A DNA stretch of 64,000 nt from Kwoniella dejecticola CBS 10117 (lineage: Eukaryota > Basidiomycota > Tremellomycetes > Tremellales > Cryptococcaceae): assembly GCF_000512565.2 (NCBI RefSeq), contig NC_089309.1:1178001-1242000 (forward strand). The letters are read 5' to 3'. The notes beneath the pieces are model-generated. The model ran no database searches. It was not told the DNA's origin and saw only the letters and a program-made list of their open reading frames with translations. How positions within the stretch are numbered: the stretch's first letter is position 1; each line of letters starts with the position of its first letter. The translations under genes and the position numbers were made by a program. This document shows positions 31,390 through 42,758 of this stretch, in pieces.

Positions 31390-34005
31390 TCAATATCCCC
31401 TGCGCAGCCTTTCAATCTCCCTGCGCTGAGTCTCAATGACCTCCCTATTCTGCTTCAACTCCTTTTCCAAAGGCCCAACGGCATTCCGTATCTCCTTCTA
31501 CAGATCACCCAATACATCAGCCTCGCATCTTGACCGACCTCAAACAAACCAACCGCGAGCCCGAATATGTTTGAGAGATCAAAGTCGAATTTGAACCCAA
31601 ACCCAAACTCACCTTCAGATTTCTGCCCATTCTAAGCATATTCAAATGCATATTCCCCAATTCACGCCTCAGCTCTTCAATCATCTCCGCCTCACTCAGC
31701 CGCTTGTCATTCTTGTCTAGTCCCCCACGAATTTGATCACCATCACCACCATGAATACGCAGAGGGGATTTCAGAGCCCATCCAAGCTGTATATCAGTTT
31801 CCCCCCTATCCCTACCCTCGTCCTCAGCCTCGTGCTCAACCACAACATCGTCCTTTTCTTCCGGTACTTCTTCTAGAGTCTCTACGAAGTGCGTGTGAGG
31901 TGTATGACTCCTTTGAAGCTCGTGCACATTCGTCGTCGATTTGGTACCATCACGCCCGCTTGATACTGCCTTTGAAGGCGCATCAAGGGGTCTATCATCC
32001 ATGCCCTCTCTGCTCGATGCGTGTGGAGGCTTTGTCTTCGATGCTGTTGAAATTGCTTCGAGCCTCGATTTAAAATCGTTTTTCGGAGGTGCAGGGCCAC
32101 TGGCGGATCTTGAACTTGATCCTGAAGCTCTGGGCTGCGTGATCCTCTCTTGAGGAACCAGGATGGGCGCAGATACCCTCCTATCCTTATGTCGAGTCTC
32201 AAACGCTTCTTTACCACTCGTGCTCGAAGCAGCAGGTATACTTGCGGTCCCAGTTCCCGGTGCAATTTCTGATCGATCGATCGTCTCCTCTACTCTTGCA
32301 CTCGGTCTCGGTTTTGCTCTTATCGGCGCTTTCGTTTGATGCAAGTCAGTCTTTTCCTCGATGACCGCTTTACGTTTATGATCGGTTTTCAGAGTCACTT
32401 GAGGATCAGGTACACTGGGCACCGTCGGTACATTTTCACTTTGCTTTTCGCTCAGTGGTAACCTTCTCGAGGTAGAAGTCGATGAAGCCGCTGAAGGGGC
32501 CAAAGAAGGTCTGGGTCTGGGTCTGGATCGTGTCTGACACAGATCGACAAGGATTAAAGCTTAGCAGAGATATGCGGGGCTTTGGATCGCACACTCAGTG
32601 ATGAAGGTTTCAGCTCACCGATGAGGATAGTAGTCGTATAGAAGTAATCGGTTGATCGCATGAAATGGGCACAGGGCCTTTGGACAGAGATCTGAGATCT
32701 TTGACGAGCAGTGAACCTATTTTGCAAGTCCCACCGAGTTAGTGCGTGTCCAGAAGGGTTGCAAGTGAGCTAAAGAAAATTGGATACTCACCTTCCTCCG
32801 TTCGTCCAGCTAATGTCGCGCCGTCCAGAAATGTTATACCTTCCAAATTCTGTCCAAATGAAATCACCTTCGGCGAACTGAAATTACAGATAGTTCTCTG
32901 TCAGCTCGTGCAAAATTCTCGTCATAACGCATCAAGAGAAATCAACTAACCTCTCGCTATCAATGCCTATCAGGGCGACTTCCCCTCTTTCCTTCAGAAC
33001 AGCACACAACCCACCTTTCTTACTCCCATCTGCGGATTCCACCATGGGCGAAAAAGTTATATCCAGCACTGACCCCTTGATAGGTATCTCGCACATGTCC
33101 ACGGAGGACGCGGAAGGGGGCGAAGGTATAGTGAGACGCAGCAGGGCTGATGGGGTCGGTAAGAGCAGGGTGGAAGGTAGCGAAGGACAGAAAGTGAGTA
33201 AAGGGGATATTGGCTGCGATTTTACACCCATTTCGAATGTCAGCGCGCTTCTTATTCGGCCGGGTGGGAACAGAGATATAGTGGCTCCTAAACGACCAGG
33301 AGAGGTTGCTCATTGGGCGATACGTCATGTTGAGCGAGAGTGGGGATAAACATCGTCCAGACACGACTTACTTCTTCATGTCCACCTCCAAGCGAGACCA
33401 CAGTCCGATCGCCATTTACCAGGTCATATACCACTAATTCCCCAGAATCGCTGCCCGCAACTATCAAGCTCGAATCGATATTTCCAACTAGGGCAGTGAC
33501 GCGACTATCCGGTCCCTATGCAGAGTCAACCACACAATCAAAGGCATATGCAATCATCAGTCCCCGCTGACTGCTGTTGATACTCGTCATTATGTCATAA
33601 TGTAATTTCGCTTACCTGTAAAGTGTCCATGCATCTCCATTTCCCCTCACTCTTCTCCTTCTCATAGATCCTCAGCTCTTTCGTACCTTCCAAGCTGACG
33701 ATCACTCGCTGTGAGTGGGAGTGTGGCATGTTTATCGGAAGCACCTTGTTGATTGTTTCCCCGGGTAAAGAAATCTCGGATATCCTTCGACCTTTCCCAT
33801 CGTACTCCCAAATTACATGCGACGCCGACGATCGCGAGCTCGAATACAAGTATATATGGCCATTGGCAGAAGCAACTACTTGAGGAGTGGCCGAAGAGGG
33901 GAACCTTGATGGTAATGCGAGAGAGTTAGGCTGTATGCTGCTTGGGAACGGCTTGGGGAGGTTGAGGAGTGATATGGACGTTGGGTGGGTGAGTAGTAAA
34001 GTCAT
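31390..34005 (-). CDS. NEDD1: NEDD1-like WD40 protein (gamma-tubulin complex targeting)
   Basis: WD40 repeats fill the N-terminal half: TLLLTHPTSISLLNLPKPF, VVASANGHIYLYSSSR, VIWEYDGKGRRISEISLPG, then VTALVGNIDSSLIVAGSDSG-ELVVYDL, and later GSVLDITFSP and ALIGIDSE. A long Ser/Pro/charged linker (31600-32500) follows. The protein ends in a helix, SEAEMIEELRRELGNMHLNM-LRMGRNLK, spliced to KEIRNAVGPLEKELKQNREV and ETQRREIERLRRGY. The Asn-Met-His-x-x-Met-Leu helix followed by EIERLR is the layout of the NEDD1 C-terminus, which binds gamma-tubulin ring complexes at spindle poles. The start at 34005 (MTLLLTHP) is my choice; a longer frame exists upstream without a clear ATG. About six exons. Alternatively a generic WD40/coiled-coil protein. 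Confidence 0.68.
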
Positions 34006-34375
34006 TGTGGACCACCGTCTCGGGGCGTGTCTCCGATCCTGGGAGGTCTCTATTCGACGAGTGAAGCGATCGAGCTTGTCAGAAGTGTACTTCCACAGAA
34101 TTAAGTCGCCTGACTCGAGATTGATGACAATCAAGGATTCATGTAGAGTAGTCGAGGAAAAGCAAAATCAGTCTCGTCATCCAACTTGTTTATCCTTTTC
34201 ATGTTGGTGAAGCTAGGTTACGTAATTATGTCCTCAAACATCTTTTCCGTCGGAACGTGCCCAAACAGAAAGAGCAAAATATTCAGATCCCACATGAAGA
34301 ATACAGATATATTTATAGACTTGACCTTGCAGGTGTGCTCATAGCAAGAAGCAAGCGAAAGAGACCCAAAAGAAG
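34006..34375. promoter_or_regulatory. Divergent promoter NEDD1-like/BMT5
   Basis: 370 bases between starts. A TATATTTATAG stretch lies at 34308-34318, about 60 bases before the BMT5 start. Confidence 0.4.
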
Positions 34376-35719
34376 ATGGCCAAGCTGAGAGCCGCTCTGG
34401 CGAATCAACAACATTCCGCCGCCAAAGCAGCCGCCAAGAAGCGTAGTCTCCAAAACGAAGAGAACAAGAAGGCGAGCGTCAAAGCGAGCTTGTCAGGCTC
34501 GAAGAAGGGTCTGAAGAAGCAGAAGGCGAAGGACTCCTTGAAAGCATCACTCGCACAGAAGGATGTATCCCCAAGCTCAAGCAGCAACATAAATTACCGA
34601 CCATCGTCTTCAGCTTTGACAAAGCAAGAATCAAAGAGTAAAATTCATCCCAATCCCAATCGAAGATCTGTGGTCCCATTCGATAAGACCGATTCTATCC
34701 TCTTGATAGGCGAAGGCAATTTCTCATTCTCCCTTTCTCTCCTTTATCCACCACATAACATCCCCGGCTCCCAGATATTAGCTACGGCGTACGATACGCA
34801 AGAAACCACTTATAAGAAGTATCCCGACTCCGAGGCGATCGTCCAAGAACTGAGATCGAAAGGGGTCAAAGTGGAATTCGGGGTGGATGCGACCTGTTTG
34901 GAGAAGAGTAAAGTCTTGGGGAAGGGACGGAGGTGGAGTCGAGTGATTTTTAATTTCCCTCATGTTGGTGAGTTATCCCTTCTACCTGGTATCTATGATC
35001 AAGTGAAGTTGAGCATCAAGATATCAAATCGGGGACTCACTAATCTGATGCCTGGGCTCATGATAAATACAGGCGCCGGGATAACGGATCAAGATCGGAA
35101 TATACTCACTAATCAACATATGGTCTTACGTTTCCTCCGATCCGTCGAGCCATTCCTCACCGACGGTCCTCCAGAATCCTCCATTTCCAACCAGAGCAAA
35201 AATCAGACGAAGAGCAAGTCGGTCCAAGCCAAGAAGAAGAAGAGGAAATCATCTGGATCTGATTCAGACGATGATCGAGAACAGATGGAAGAGGAAGAAG
35301 AAGAATCGCCCTATATTTTCGATGGGAACGACGACGAACAATTTAACGCGCTCGAAAGCTCAAGCTCAACAGCAAGAGCAAGTGGCAGTAAGAAAGAAAT
35401 GATAATCCCTCAAAACCGACAAGGTTCAATCCTCATCACTCTCCTGACATGCCCACCATATTCGTTATGGTCATTATCGAAACTAGCTACGAAACCACCA
35501 ACCTTGTGTCCAGGGACCAGACTACTTCAGCCGCGCTACGAACTGAAACGGTCGTTCGATTTCGATGCCACTCTGTACGAGAAGTATGAGCATCGCCGTA
35601 CGATAGGGTGGAAAGATGGGCTGAGTAAAGGCAAGAACGAGGAAATTCTGAGGGCGAATGGGAAAGCAAGAACGTGGGAGTTTGTGAGGAAAATGAAACC
35701 CGATGATCAGGATGATTAG
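34376..35719 (+). CDS. BMT5: 25S rRNA (uridine-N3)-methyltransferase BMT5-like
   Basis: SAM-dependent methyltransferase of the BMT5 family (DUF2431), modifying large-subunit rRNA in the nucleolus. The N-terminus is Lys/Ala-rich (AAKAAAKKRS, SGSKKGLKKQKAK). The SAM fold shows ILLIGEGNFSFSLSL, ILATAYDTQETTYKKYPDSE, LRSKGVKVEFGVDAT and RVIFNFPHVG. Then AGITDQDRNILTNQHMVLRF-LRS, an acidic insertion with KKKKRKSSGSDSDDD, LITLLTCPPYSLWSL and the C-terminal YEHRRTIGW. A 105-nt segment at 34968-35072 has GTGAGT and a TACAG end and lacks stops. It is almost certainly an intron, because VG-AGITDQDRN restores the family spacing. Without it the protein is about 412 residues. The stop is TAG at 35717-35719. 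Confidence 0.92.
   Translation: MAKLRAALANQQHSAAKAAAKKRSLQNEENKKASVKASLSGSKKGLKKQKAKDSLKASLAQKDVSPSSSSNINYRPSSSALTKQESKSKIHPNPNRRSVVPFDKTDSILLIGEGNFSFSLSLLYPPHNIPGSQILATAYDTQETTYKKYPDSEAIVQELRSKGVKVEFGVDATCLEKSKVLGKGRRWSRVIFNFPHVGELSLLPGIYDQVKLSIKISNRGLTNLMPGLMINTGAGITDQDRNILTNQHMVLRFLRSVEPFLTDGPPESSISNQSKNQTKSKSVQAKKKKRKSSGSDSDDDREQMEEEEEESPYIFDGNDDEQFNALESSSSTARASGSKKEMIIPQNRQGSILITLLTCPPYSLWSLSKLATKPPTLCPGTRLLQPRYELKRSFDFDATLYEKYEHRRTIGWKDGLSKGKNEEILRANGKARTWEFVRKMKPDDQDD
34968..35072 (+). other. BMT5: In-frame stop-free intron (105 nt) in BMT5
   Basis: Flanks are G|GTGAGTTATC and AAATACAG|GC. The length is 35 codons without a stop, so retention would insert 35 residues between FPHVG and the next helix rather than truncate the protein. 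Confidence 0.8.
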
Positions 35720-36662
35720 TTTATTCAAACCTTATTCCTCGTTTGCATCTCCGTAGTTTGAAACAACTCAAGCCATCAAGTTGAAAATACAAGGTTGTGT
35801 CTGTATCTGAGTGGTTATACTCTGTGCTGTACGATATGTCCGTTGTATGCGTATAAATATGCAGGGTCTCCTTCGTCCAGACGCTCAATACCAAGAAGAA
35901 GACTAATAATCGCCCTCGCATCTGCTCTCGTACTTGCACTTGCACTTGCACCCTCCCGACATGTCCTTCCTCAGCTTTCCGTTTCTGCCTCGCGCGACAG
36001 CTACATTGATCGAGATTACTTTAGAGACTGTGTCCAGTACTACTGCGTTGACCAATTCGTCTGTCACGTCAAATGTCAAACGCCGTGCGTTATATGTTGT
36101 ACGTCATTCATCGTTATTCATAGCATTCTTGTTAGTGATAGTGGTAAGTGTTAAATAGTAGTACTGATGAAAGCTATAATGCCAATACAAATTCCTCGTC
36201 TCTCCTTTTTTATTCCTTTCTCCCTTCCAGTCTCTCTTGAAGAGAATGACGAGCTAGGTCTGATTGACCTTTTTATTTTACGTTTATGCACACACGCGAA
36301 AACGTTGTTTCAATCATTAAAAGAGTGTGATGATCGATATCCCGGAAAGTAAATAGATAAGACCGATGGGATAGTGATGAGTATGCGTTCGTGAAAGAGA
36401 GAAAAGTGTAAGCAAATATGCCCGGTCGTTTTGCGTTGTGTTGTGTTGTGTTGTGCTATACTGTACCACTGACTTGTATTGGGTTGGATCGAAATGAGTA
36501 ATGAATCTTTGTCTGCGCTCGATTGCAACCCGGTCGATATTTTGGTGCAAGGTAGTGACGCTTTGTAGATAGCCTCTGCCTGACTCCATCCTACATTCCA
36601 ACCTCTGTCTAATGACTTCCAACACCGGATGTTTGCTTTCTACAGTTTGACGATTTGACCAA
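35720..36662. other. Convergent intergenic region
   Basis: 943 bases between BMT5 and the Myb-like gene. Several overlapping frames lack any protein character. It holds a (TTGTG)x4 repeat at 36436-36455. Confidence 0.4.
36436..36455. repeat. Pentanucleotide repeat (TTGTG)x4
   Basis: Four perfect copies in the region 3' of both convergent genes. Confidence 0.85.
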
Positions 36663-38772
36663 TCACTTCTTCCTCCCTCCTCCAGTGTTACGGCGCTTCA
36701 CGATCTTGCTCAACCACATCTTCCTCAGATGATCTTTCTGAATCGCCAGGAACGTATCTGCCGCACTGACGTTCTGTTCAAACTCAACAATGATCTCTAT
36801 CAATTCTTCATCTTTCAGTTCGAGGGTTTCTTGTAGGTTCTGTATTTGTATAATGGCATTGGTACGTCTTTGCGATTCGCTCAATTGTCCATGGTCACCA
36901 CCACCACCACCACTACTTTTTGGCGCTGCAGTCGCATCATTGTCGCCGTTCTTGGCGTTGCCGCTTTTGTTGCTGCTGTTGGCGTCCAGGTTTGAGCCGG
37001 AGAGTTCGGCTGGTAAGCTTAGCGAGTGTAGGGAAGTGGCAGATTGAGAGGACGGTATCATGGGATTGTGATTGTGATTAGAGTGTGATGTCAACGAGTT
37101 CGAGTTGGGGGTGTATTGACGCAGTATAGGATTTGTCGCTGACGGCGGAGGTGTAGCGACTAGCTGATGGTCGATCAGGGTAGTGGAAGTTGAGAATTCT
37201 GGCGAGTGTGGTAAAGATTTCATTGATTGTCGATTCGAAGGGATAGACATTTCATTCTGAGTCTGAGGTTGAGGGTGAGATTGTATTTGCGCATTCGGGT
37301 GTATTTGATGGTGGTGTTGAGGATGCGAATGTGGATGAGGTTGGTGAGGGTGGGGATGTGGAATGTAGAATTGTTGGGGGATGATATGAGCAGGCGGAAG
37401 CTGTTGGTGGATATGATGTATTTGAGCTTGAGGTTGCGCATGAGCATGCATCGGAGCTGGCAAAGTATGTATTTGCTGGTTTTGAGCTTGAGATCTTGAT
37501 AATCGCGACTTCTTAGGCGGACTACCCTGTGGCATAGGGAGAGTGTGTTGCGGATGAATATTCTGAGCTGGACCTGGTCCGTGATTCTGATTCGTGCTTA
37601 TCGCTGGGGACAAGAGCGATGGGTCGAACGGTAAAGGGCGTTTGTGACCCATGTTGAAAGATTGGGACTGATACAATCAGAAAGTCAGCTGTCTGTCGCA
37701 TCTATAGCTCTTCCCGAGTCGCTTGACCACCAAGCCGCCACGACAGGGGAGCCACGGAAGCTCATATGGTGACTCAATAGACCCAAATCGCATGAGGAGG
37801 CACTCACGCCGTCCGACAGATTGAAAGCATTGTCGAATTCGCCCTCGCCATCCTCCTCGCCTACTTCAGCAGCAGCATGCCCATTATGCGTACTGTTAGT
37901 CCAATTGAAAACGGTTTGATCATTGTGATTCTGATGCTGATCCGGCATCTGTTGATGCAGATGAAGCATCGCTGCCGAATCATCTTGTCCTTGATCGTGT
38001 CCATTGGTGTTGACTTGACCTTGCAGGACTTGACTTTGTATAGGATTTGCGCTATTACTGGCTTGGCTGGGTCCAGTAGTACTTGTGGACGTCGACGCGG
38101 TCGTCTGAGTACTCAGCGATAACATGCTACTCGCGTTCGAGATTGAGCCTAAACTCGTCCGACCTTTCTGCGCACGGGGTCGTGTTTTGTTCGGATCGCC
38201 GAGGTTCGAGCATAGTATAGCTATCGAGTCGAACGTCGGTAAGTGTATCTTGCGATATTTGTAGGAATCGAGTTGCTAGTGTCGTCAACAGAACGAACAA
38301 GTCAATTCAACATCAGCCTGATTTACTCCTTCTCATACTTTAAACAGCAGGACACAATGGCGAAAATGAAGGAAGACAGGTGTCAGTGGGGCAAGGGGCT
38401 CACCTTCTCCGCATTGGTCCAACATTCCGGACTTGCCGACAACCGATTCGTATTCCTATCCCAACTAAACCCAGGCATAGCTTCCATGTCTTTCGCAGCC
38501 TTATAATCCCTCTGCAACCTCTGCCAGCGGCTCTTACAAGCATCCGCCGTCTTCGGACCACCCATATACGTGTTTCCCTCTAAAAGCATAGCTGCTTCTT
38601 CCCATATCTCAGGCTTGAATCCATTATCCGCTGTTCTGCCTATAACCTTGTTCCGCAATAAGAGATTGACGAGCGTCTCGGTATCTTGGTCTGTCCAGTG
38701 TGCGGACCGTTTCCTGTCTTTGCTTGTGAAAGAGGAAGATGAGGCTGTTGACATGCTGGAATTGGCGTTCAT
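36663..38772 (-). CDS. Myb/SANT-like DNA-binding protein with Gln/His-rich region
   Basis: Probable transcription regulator. The exon at 38403-38772 carries HWTDQDTETLVNLLLRNKVI, then GRTADNGFKPEIWEEAAMLL, TADACKSRWQRLQRDYKAAK and MPGFSWDRNTNRLSASPECW. This is the trihelix Myb/SANT-like (Myb_DNA-bind_3) pattern with its Trp and the Gly-Phe-x-Trp-Asp turn. The next exon adds KIHLPTFDSIAILCSNLGDP, then Ser/Thr/Gln-rich sequence. The last exon (stop 36663-36665) has a His-Pro repeat block, then QRRTNAIIQIQNLQETLELK and DEELIEIIVEFEQNVSAADT, a helical end with a basic RKMWLSKIVKRR. The N-terminus is uncertain: 38772 is the first in-frame Met, but the frame stays open to an AG near 38900, so an upstream exon is possible. 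Confidence 0.75.
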
Positions 38773-39973
38773 CGCTTCGACCCAAAAGGCGAGTCCAGGC
38801 CCGGACGGAGATCGCGATCGGACCAAGGTCCCAGCGGTTCCAATCGGAGCTGGTTTGGTTGAAGATGAGAGATAGTGGGCGGTATTAGATAGCTATACGA
38901 TGCGGACAGATGTCGCAAGCCCTGTCCCTATCGACATGATTGTCAGCATACCCTCAGACTCGCCCGACCATGTCTCCCTTCTGTATCGTCAGGATGGATT
39001 TACATCCCGCATGATCAGGTGAGCTTGTCCTATGATCTGGGGCGTCGTTAGGGATGCGATTGCTACTTACTGAATGAAGAAAGAAATCCTTTCTGATCTG
39101 GGACTAAGATTCGTCCATCTTCACTTATACTTTCTAAGCCTGATCTTCGAGGCCAGCTCTGCTCTACCTTCAGTCGCGATTTCAGATTCGGCGATTTGCG
39201 ATAGCGGCCGTTTTATGCGATTCAATTCGGGGTGCGTCTGCATGCAGGAAAGAAGCATATCAATTTGTCTGCACCTATGGATGGATCTCTGAAGGTGAAG
39301 ATGCAAGATGGTATGACGGTGAAGAGAAGGAAAAAAACCGCAGTGGAAAAGGCACAGGGAGTAGGGGATTAGGTACGTCCGCTAAAGCTAACAGTGAAGC
39401 GAGATGCGACTATCTCGGTCGTTTCATCTCCGTCCACAGTCGACGTTAGACAGTCAAAGAAAGATGTACTTACAGTATGACCACCGTTTTGAATCTGGAG
39501 TTAGAGAAGTTCACAGCCTTGGTCACCACCTGGGTGTTTTAGTTGCAGATTTTCTGATCGTAGGATGGATCATATGAGGATTTGAGGGGATGGGGAAGGA
39601 AGTATATGAGGCCACCATACAGTAACTATCACCATATGGAGATGCGAACAAAATTCAGGAACAGCTATAAACCGCATACCGGGATTTGGTTCAGAAAAGG
39701 GAAAGCGGCGTAATCCGTCGGAAAGATACAGATCCCATCGCCGAAGCGAAACCAGACCACTGGCAAGTGATGATACGTAACACCCTTCGTAAGGTATCCT
39801 GTCGCTGAAAGAACTAACATAGATAAGATACATAGCTACCTCGACAATCGGAGAGGCTCAGGGCGCAAGCGAAGACATACTCTTGCCAAGCTGAGATCAA
39901 CGAGACCGGCAGGCAAAGGAATTGCACCTCAAATACATCGCTTCAACCCGATCTTCCCATTCGACGTGGATCG
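38773..39973. other. Divergent intergenic region Myb-like/SSL1
   Basis: 1,201 bases. It may contain an unseen first exon of the Myb-like gene near 38780-38900. Otherwise no gene was recognised; the frame at 39570-39833 has no family character. Confidence 0.35.
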
Positions 39974-42088
39974 ATGCCCTCGGACGTGAATTACGCTCCG
40001 GAAGCAGACGAGATAGACGATGACGATTTCATAGATGATGATGATCTCCCTGGACCGTCGAGTCGAGGTAAGAAGGGATGGGCAGCGGGCAGCAAGAAGG
40101 GAGGTAAAGGGAAAGATGTAAGTTGGCAGCTCACTACGTCGAACAGTCGGCTTGTATGAAGCCTCACTAGGCTCAAATGCATACAAGTTAATACATGATG
40201 CGAAATGCTGATTCGATATGATGAGTATAGCCGGGGAGACATGCTTGGGAAGCAGAATACAAAAAGTCATGGGACATCGTGCAGGAGGATGAGAGTGGGT
40301 CGCTCGAGTCAGCTGTAGAAAGCTTATTAGCCAGAGGAAGGAGGAAGAGGTGAGTTTGTTTACGCCCAGCTTTGGTTGCCTGAACGCATCGATAATCGGG
40401 AAGAAGTTGTGCTGATTGTTCATTCTGTTCGATGCTTGACAGAGCTTTGATGGTGGACACGCCTCTACGACGGTCCATCATTAGACACATGTTTATCATT
40501 CTGGATTTATCGGAATCGATGTTGGATAAAGATTACCGGCCGACCAGGTGAGCTAGCGAAAAAGACATGAAGCAAGATCGCAAAAGCTGAATGCCTGCAA
40601 ACAGGTTCGAAGTGATACTGGGCTATCTGAGGTCCTACGTTGTGGAATGGTTTGACCAGAACCCGCTTGGCCAGATCGGTATCATCATAATGAGAGATAG
40701 GTTATCTGAAGTGCTTGTTCCGATGGGAGGTAAGCTTGCCTCAGACTTGCTACTCGCCGACTGAGGCCTGACAAGCGATTTCTTCGTTCGCTTAGGTAAC
40801 CCGCAGGAGATACTGAGTGTATTGTCCGATAAGAGGCGGTTGGAGCCTTCCGGAGAACCTTCTCTGCAGAATGGTCTCGTCATGGCCAAAGGCGGAATGA
40901 GGTGGGTAACGTCCCCTGACTCTCGATCATCTCCCCATACAAGATGCACGAAACCAATATAAGATGCATGAATACTCATGGCTATGTCAATTTAGCCACT
41001 TACCCACAACTTCATCCCTCGAAACACTTATCATCTTCTCCTCGATCTCAACAGCCGACCCCGACGGGCCGACTACCATCCACAACGTCTTGGAAGATCT
41101 AGTCGAGAACAAAATACGCACGATGATCTTATCCCTCGCAGGAGAAATCAAGATCTGTCGGTCCATCTCCGAGCGGACAGGCGGGAAGTTCGGAGTAGCT
41201 CTGGATCAGGATCACCTGAAAGACCTGATGTGGGAGACGATACCTCCTCCAGCAACTACTATTGCACCTCCAATCACCGTTGGCGTGCGTAATGCCCTCG
41301 CTGCAGCTGGGAAGAATGGACCGGGTGGTAGTGGGCTGGGGAACAAGGCGCCTAATGGAGATTTGATGGTTATGGGTTTCCCGATCCAGCTTCCCCTAGG
41401 AGGAGAAACCCTTTGCTCGTGTCATGGTCTCCTTAAGAGGGGCGGATACCTGTGTCCGAGATGCGGGAGTAAATTGTGTGATGTGCCGACCGACTGTGAG
41501 GTATGCGGATTGATGGTGGTGTCCAGTCCACATTTGGCGAGAAGGTAAGTCTGTTTCCCGTCCCTTATATGGGTTTATGACATGCCAGGTACAGTCAAGT
41601 CAATTGCATGTGGCGAGAGCGCGGATCATGTGGCTGATCATCCGATTGATCATCGTTGCAGTTTCTGGTTCTTATTTCCCGTTGCGAATTATGGTGTTTT
41701 GCACATTGAGGAGATTATGGAGAGCAGTAAGAGTGAGACGTGTTGTGGGTGCGATATCGAGTTTCCAGATGTAAGTCAAATCTCCTGTCTTTGAGGTAAT
41801 GGGATGCGGACGGGGCTAAGAGGTGATGAATGGTTGGTAGATATCGACTGTCGACGAAGGGGTAGCTCAGGTGGAAGATGGAGTCAGTCCAACAGGACGA
41901 TACAGGTTGGTCATATCTCTCTGCGTCATTCTCGTTCAATAAACCGACAAAAGTGAGCTTCAGCTGATTATACGGATTGGATGTGTTTGCCTGAGCAGAT
42001 GTGCTAAATGCCAGAATGATTTTTGCGCTGATTGTGATCTGTATATACATGATACTTTACATACATGTCCTGGGTGTTCCCAGTAATA
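39974..42088 (+). CDS. SSL1: TFIIH core subunit SSL1 (p44/GTF2H2)
   Basis: Component of TFIIH in transcription initiation and nucleotide excision repair; it activates the Rad3/XPD helicase. The acidic N-terminus EADEIDDDDFIDDDDLPGPS is followed by a Gly/Lys-rich linker. WDIVQEDESGSLESAVESLL leads into ALMVDTPLRRSIIRHMFIIL with the vWA metal-site DLSESM. Then RPTR-FEVILGYLRSYVVEW, FDQNPLGQIGIIIMRDR, GNPQEILSVL and LETLIIFSSISTADPD. The C-terminus has three cysteine clusters: CSCHGLLKRGGYLCPRCGSK-LC, ETCCGCDIEFPD, and CAKCQNDFCADCDLYIHD with TCPGC. These are the C4 zinc finger and RING-like parts of p44. About 11 exons. The start is ATG at 39974; the stop TAA at 42086-42088 follows CPGCSQ. Confidence 0.95.
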
Positions 42089-42503
42089 TAGTCATAGAAG
42101 TCATGTAGAGTGACATACAACCGAGCATGGACGCCCTCGAAGTGTGCAGTCGTCCATGTAATATATCTAATTTGAGTCTTCTGCTCGAATTCCCATGCTT
42201 CAATGTGCTTCGGCTCGTTTCGGTGGACAGGTAGTCGTATTTGGTTATCGTTAAATTATCGTCGCATCGTTATCATCGTATGCTTGTTTGTAGACCCCGA
42301 CACGAACCAAAGTCGAGATAATCGCTGACCGTTCAGATGACTAGAAACTATCTGCTATGATGGATTGACAATCAGCTCACGTCCAGTTTCAAGAACCCTC
42401 CACTCAGTCCACGATAAATCCAGGCTAGGCCAGGCATCAGCGAAACACTCACCAAGATCAATCCCGTCGGTCATCCTGGATTCACGTGATTGTCGAAGAT
42501 AGA
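42089..42503. other. Convergent intergenic region
   Basis: 415 bases between SSL1 and CDC26 stops. No feature was recognised. Confidence 0.4.
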
Positions 42504-42758
42504 TCATAGTCCAATCCTATCAGCTACACTCCTCCCTTGCCTATCTCTCCTCTCTTCGCTAATCCCAAATACTTCATCCCCCTTCCCACTCTCTTTCTGT
42601 TTCTCTGGGTGGCTCGACTTAGTCTGTAATTGTGATTGTGATTGTGCTTGAGCGGGTTGAGCGGCTTCTCTGGCGATTTTGCGTTTATCAATCTCTGATT
42701 GGAGGAGCTTGATGTCGTTAGCCCGCAATGGGATGGCCGTGGGGTTCGAACGAATCAT
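42504..42758 (-). CDS. CDC26: Anaphase-promoting complex subunit CDC26 (Hcn1-like)
   Basis: Tiny APC/C subunit that threads its N-terminus into the Cdc16/Cut9 TPR superhelix. The 84-residue single-exon protein starts MIRSNPTAIPLRANDIKLLQ, matching fission-yeast Hcn1 MLRRNPTAI and human MLRRKPTRLELKLDDI. It has a helix EIDKRKIAREAA, a Gln/Ser-rich low-complexity middle, then RQGRSVADRIGL, like the ERRIGL/NDRIGY ending of homologs. The start at 42758 is chosen because in this family the initiator Met itself is bound (acetylated) by the partner. An upstream ATG reachable by splicing was therefore rejected. About 30% larger low-complexity loop than human. Its promoter is shared with the PRA1-like gene. 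Confidence 0.85.
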   Translation of the reverse strand: MIRSNPTAIPLRANDIKLLQSEIDKRKIAREAAQPAQAQSQSQLQTKSSHPEKQKESGKGDEVFGISEERRDRQGRSVADRIGL

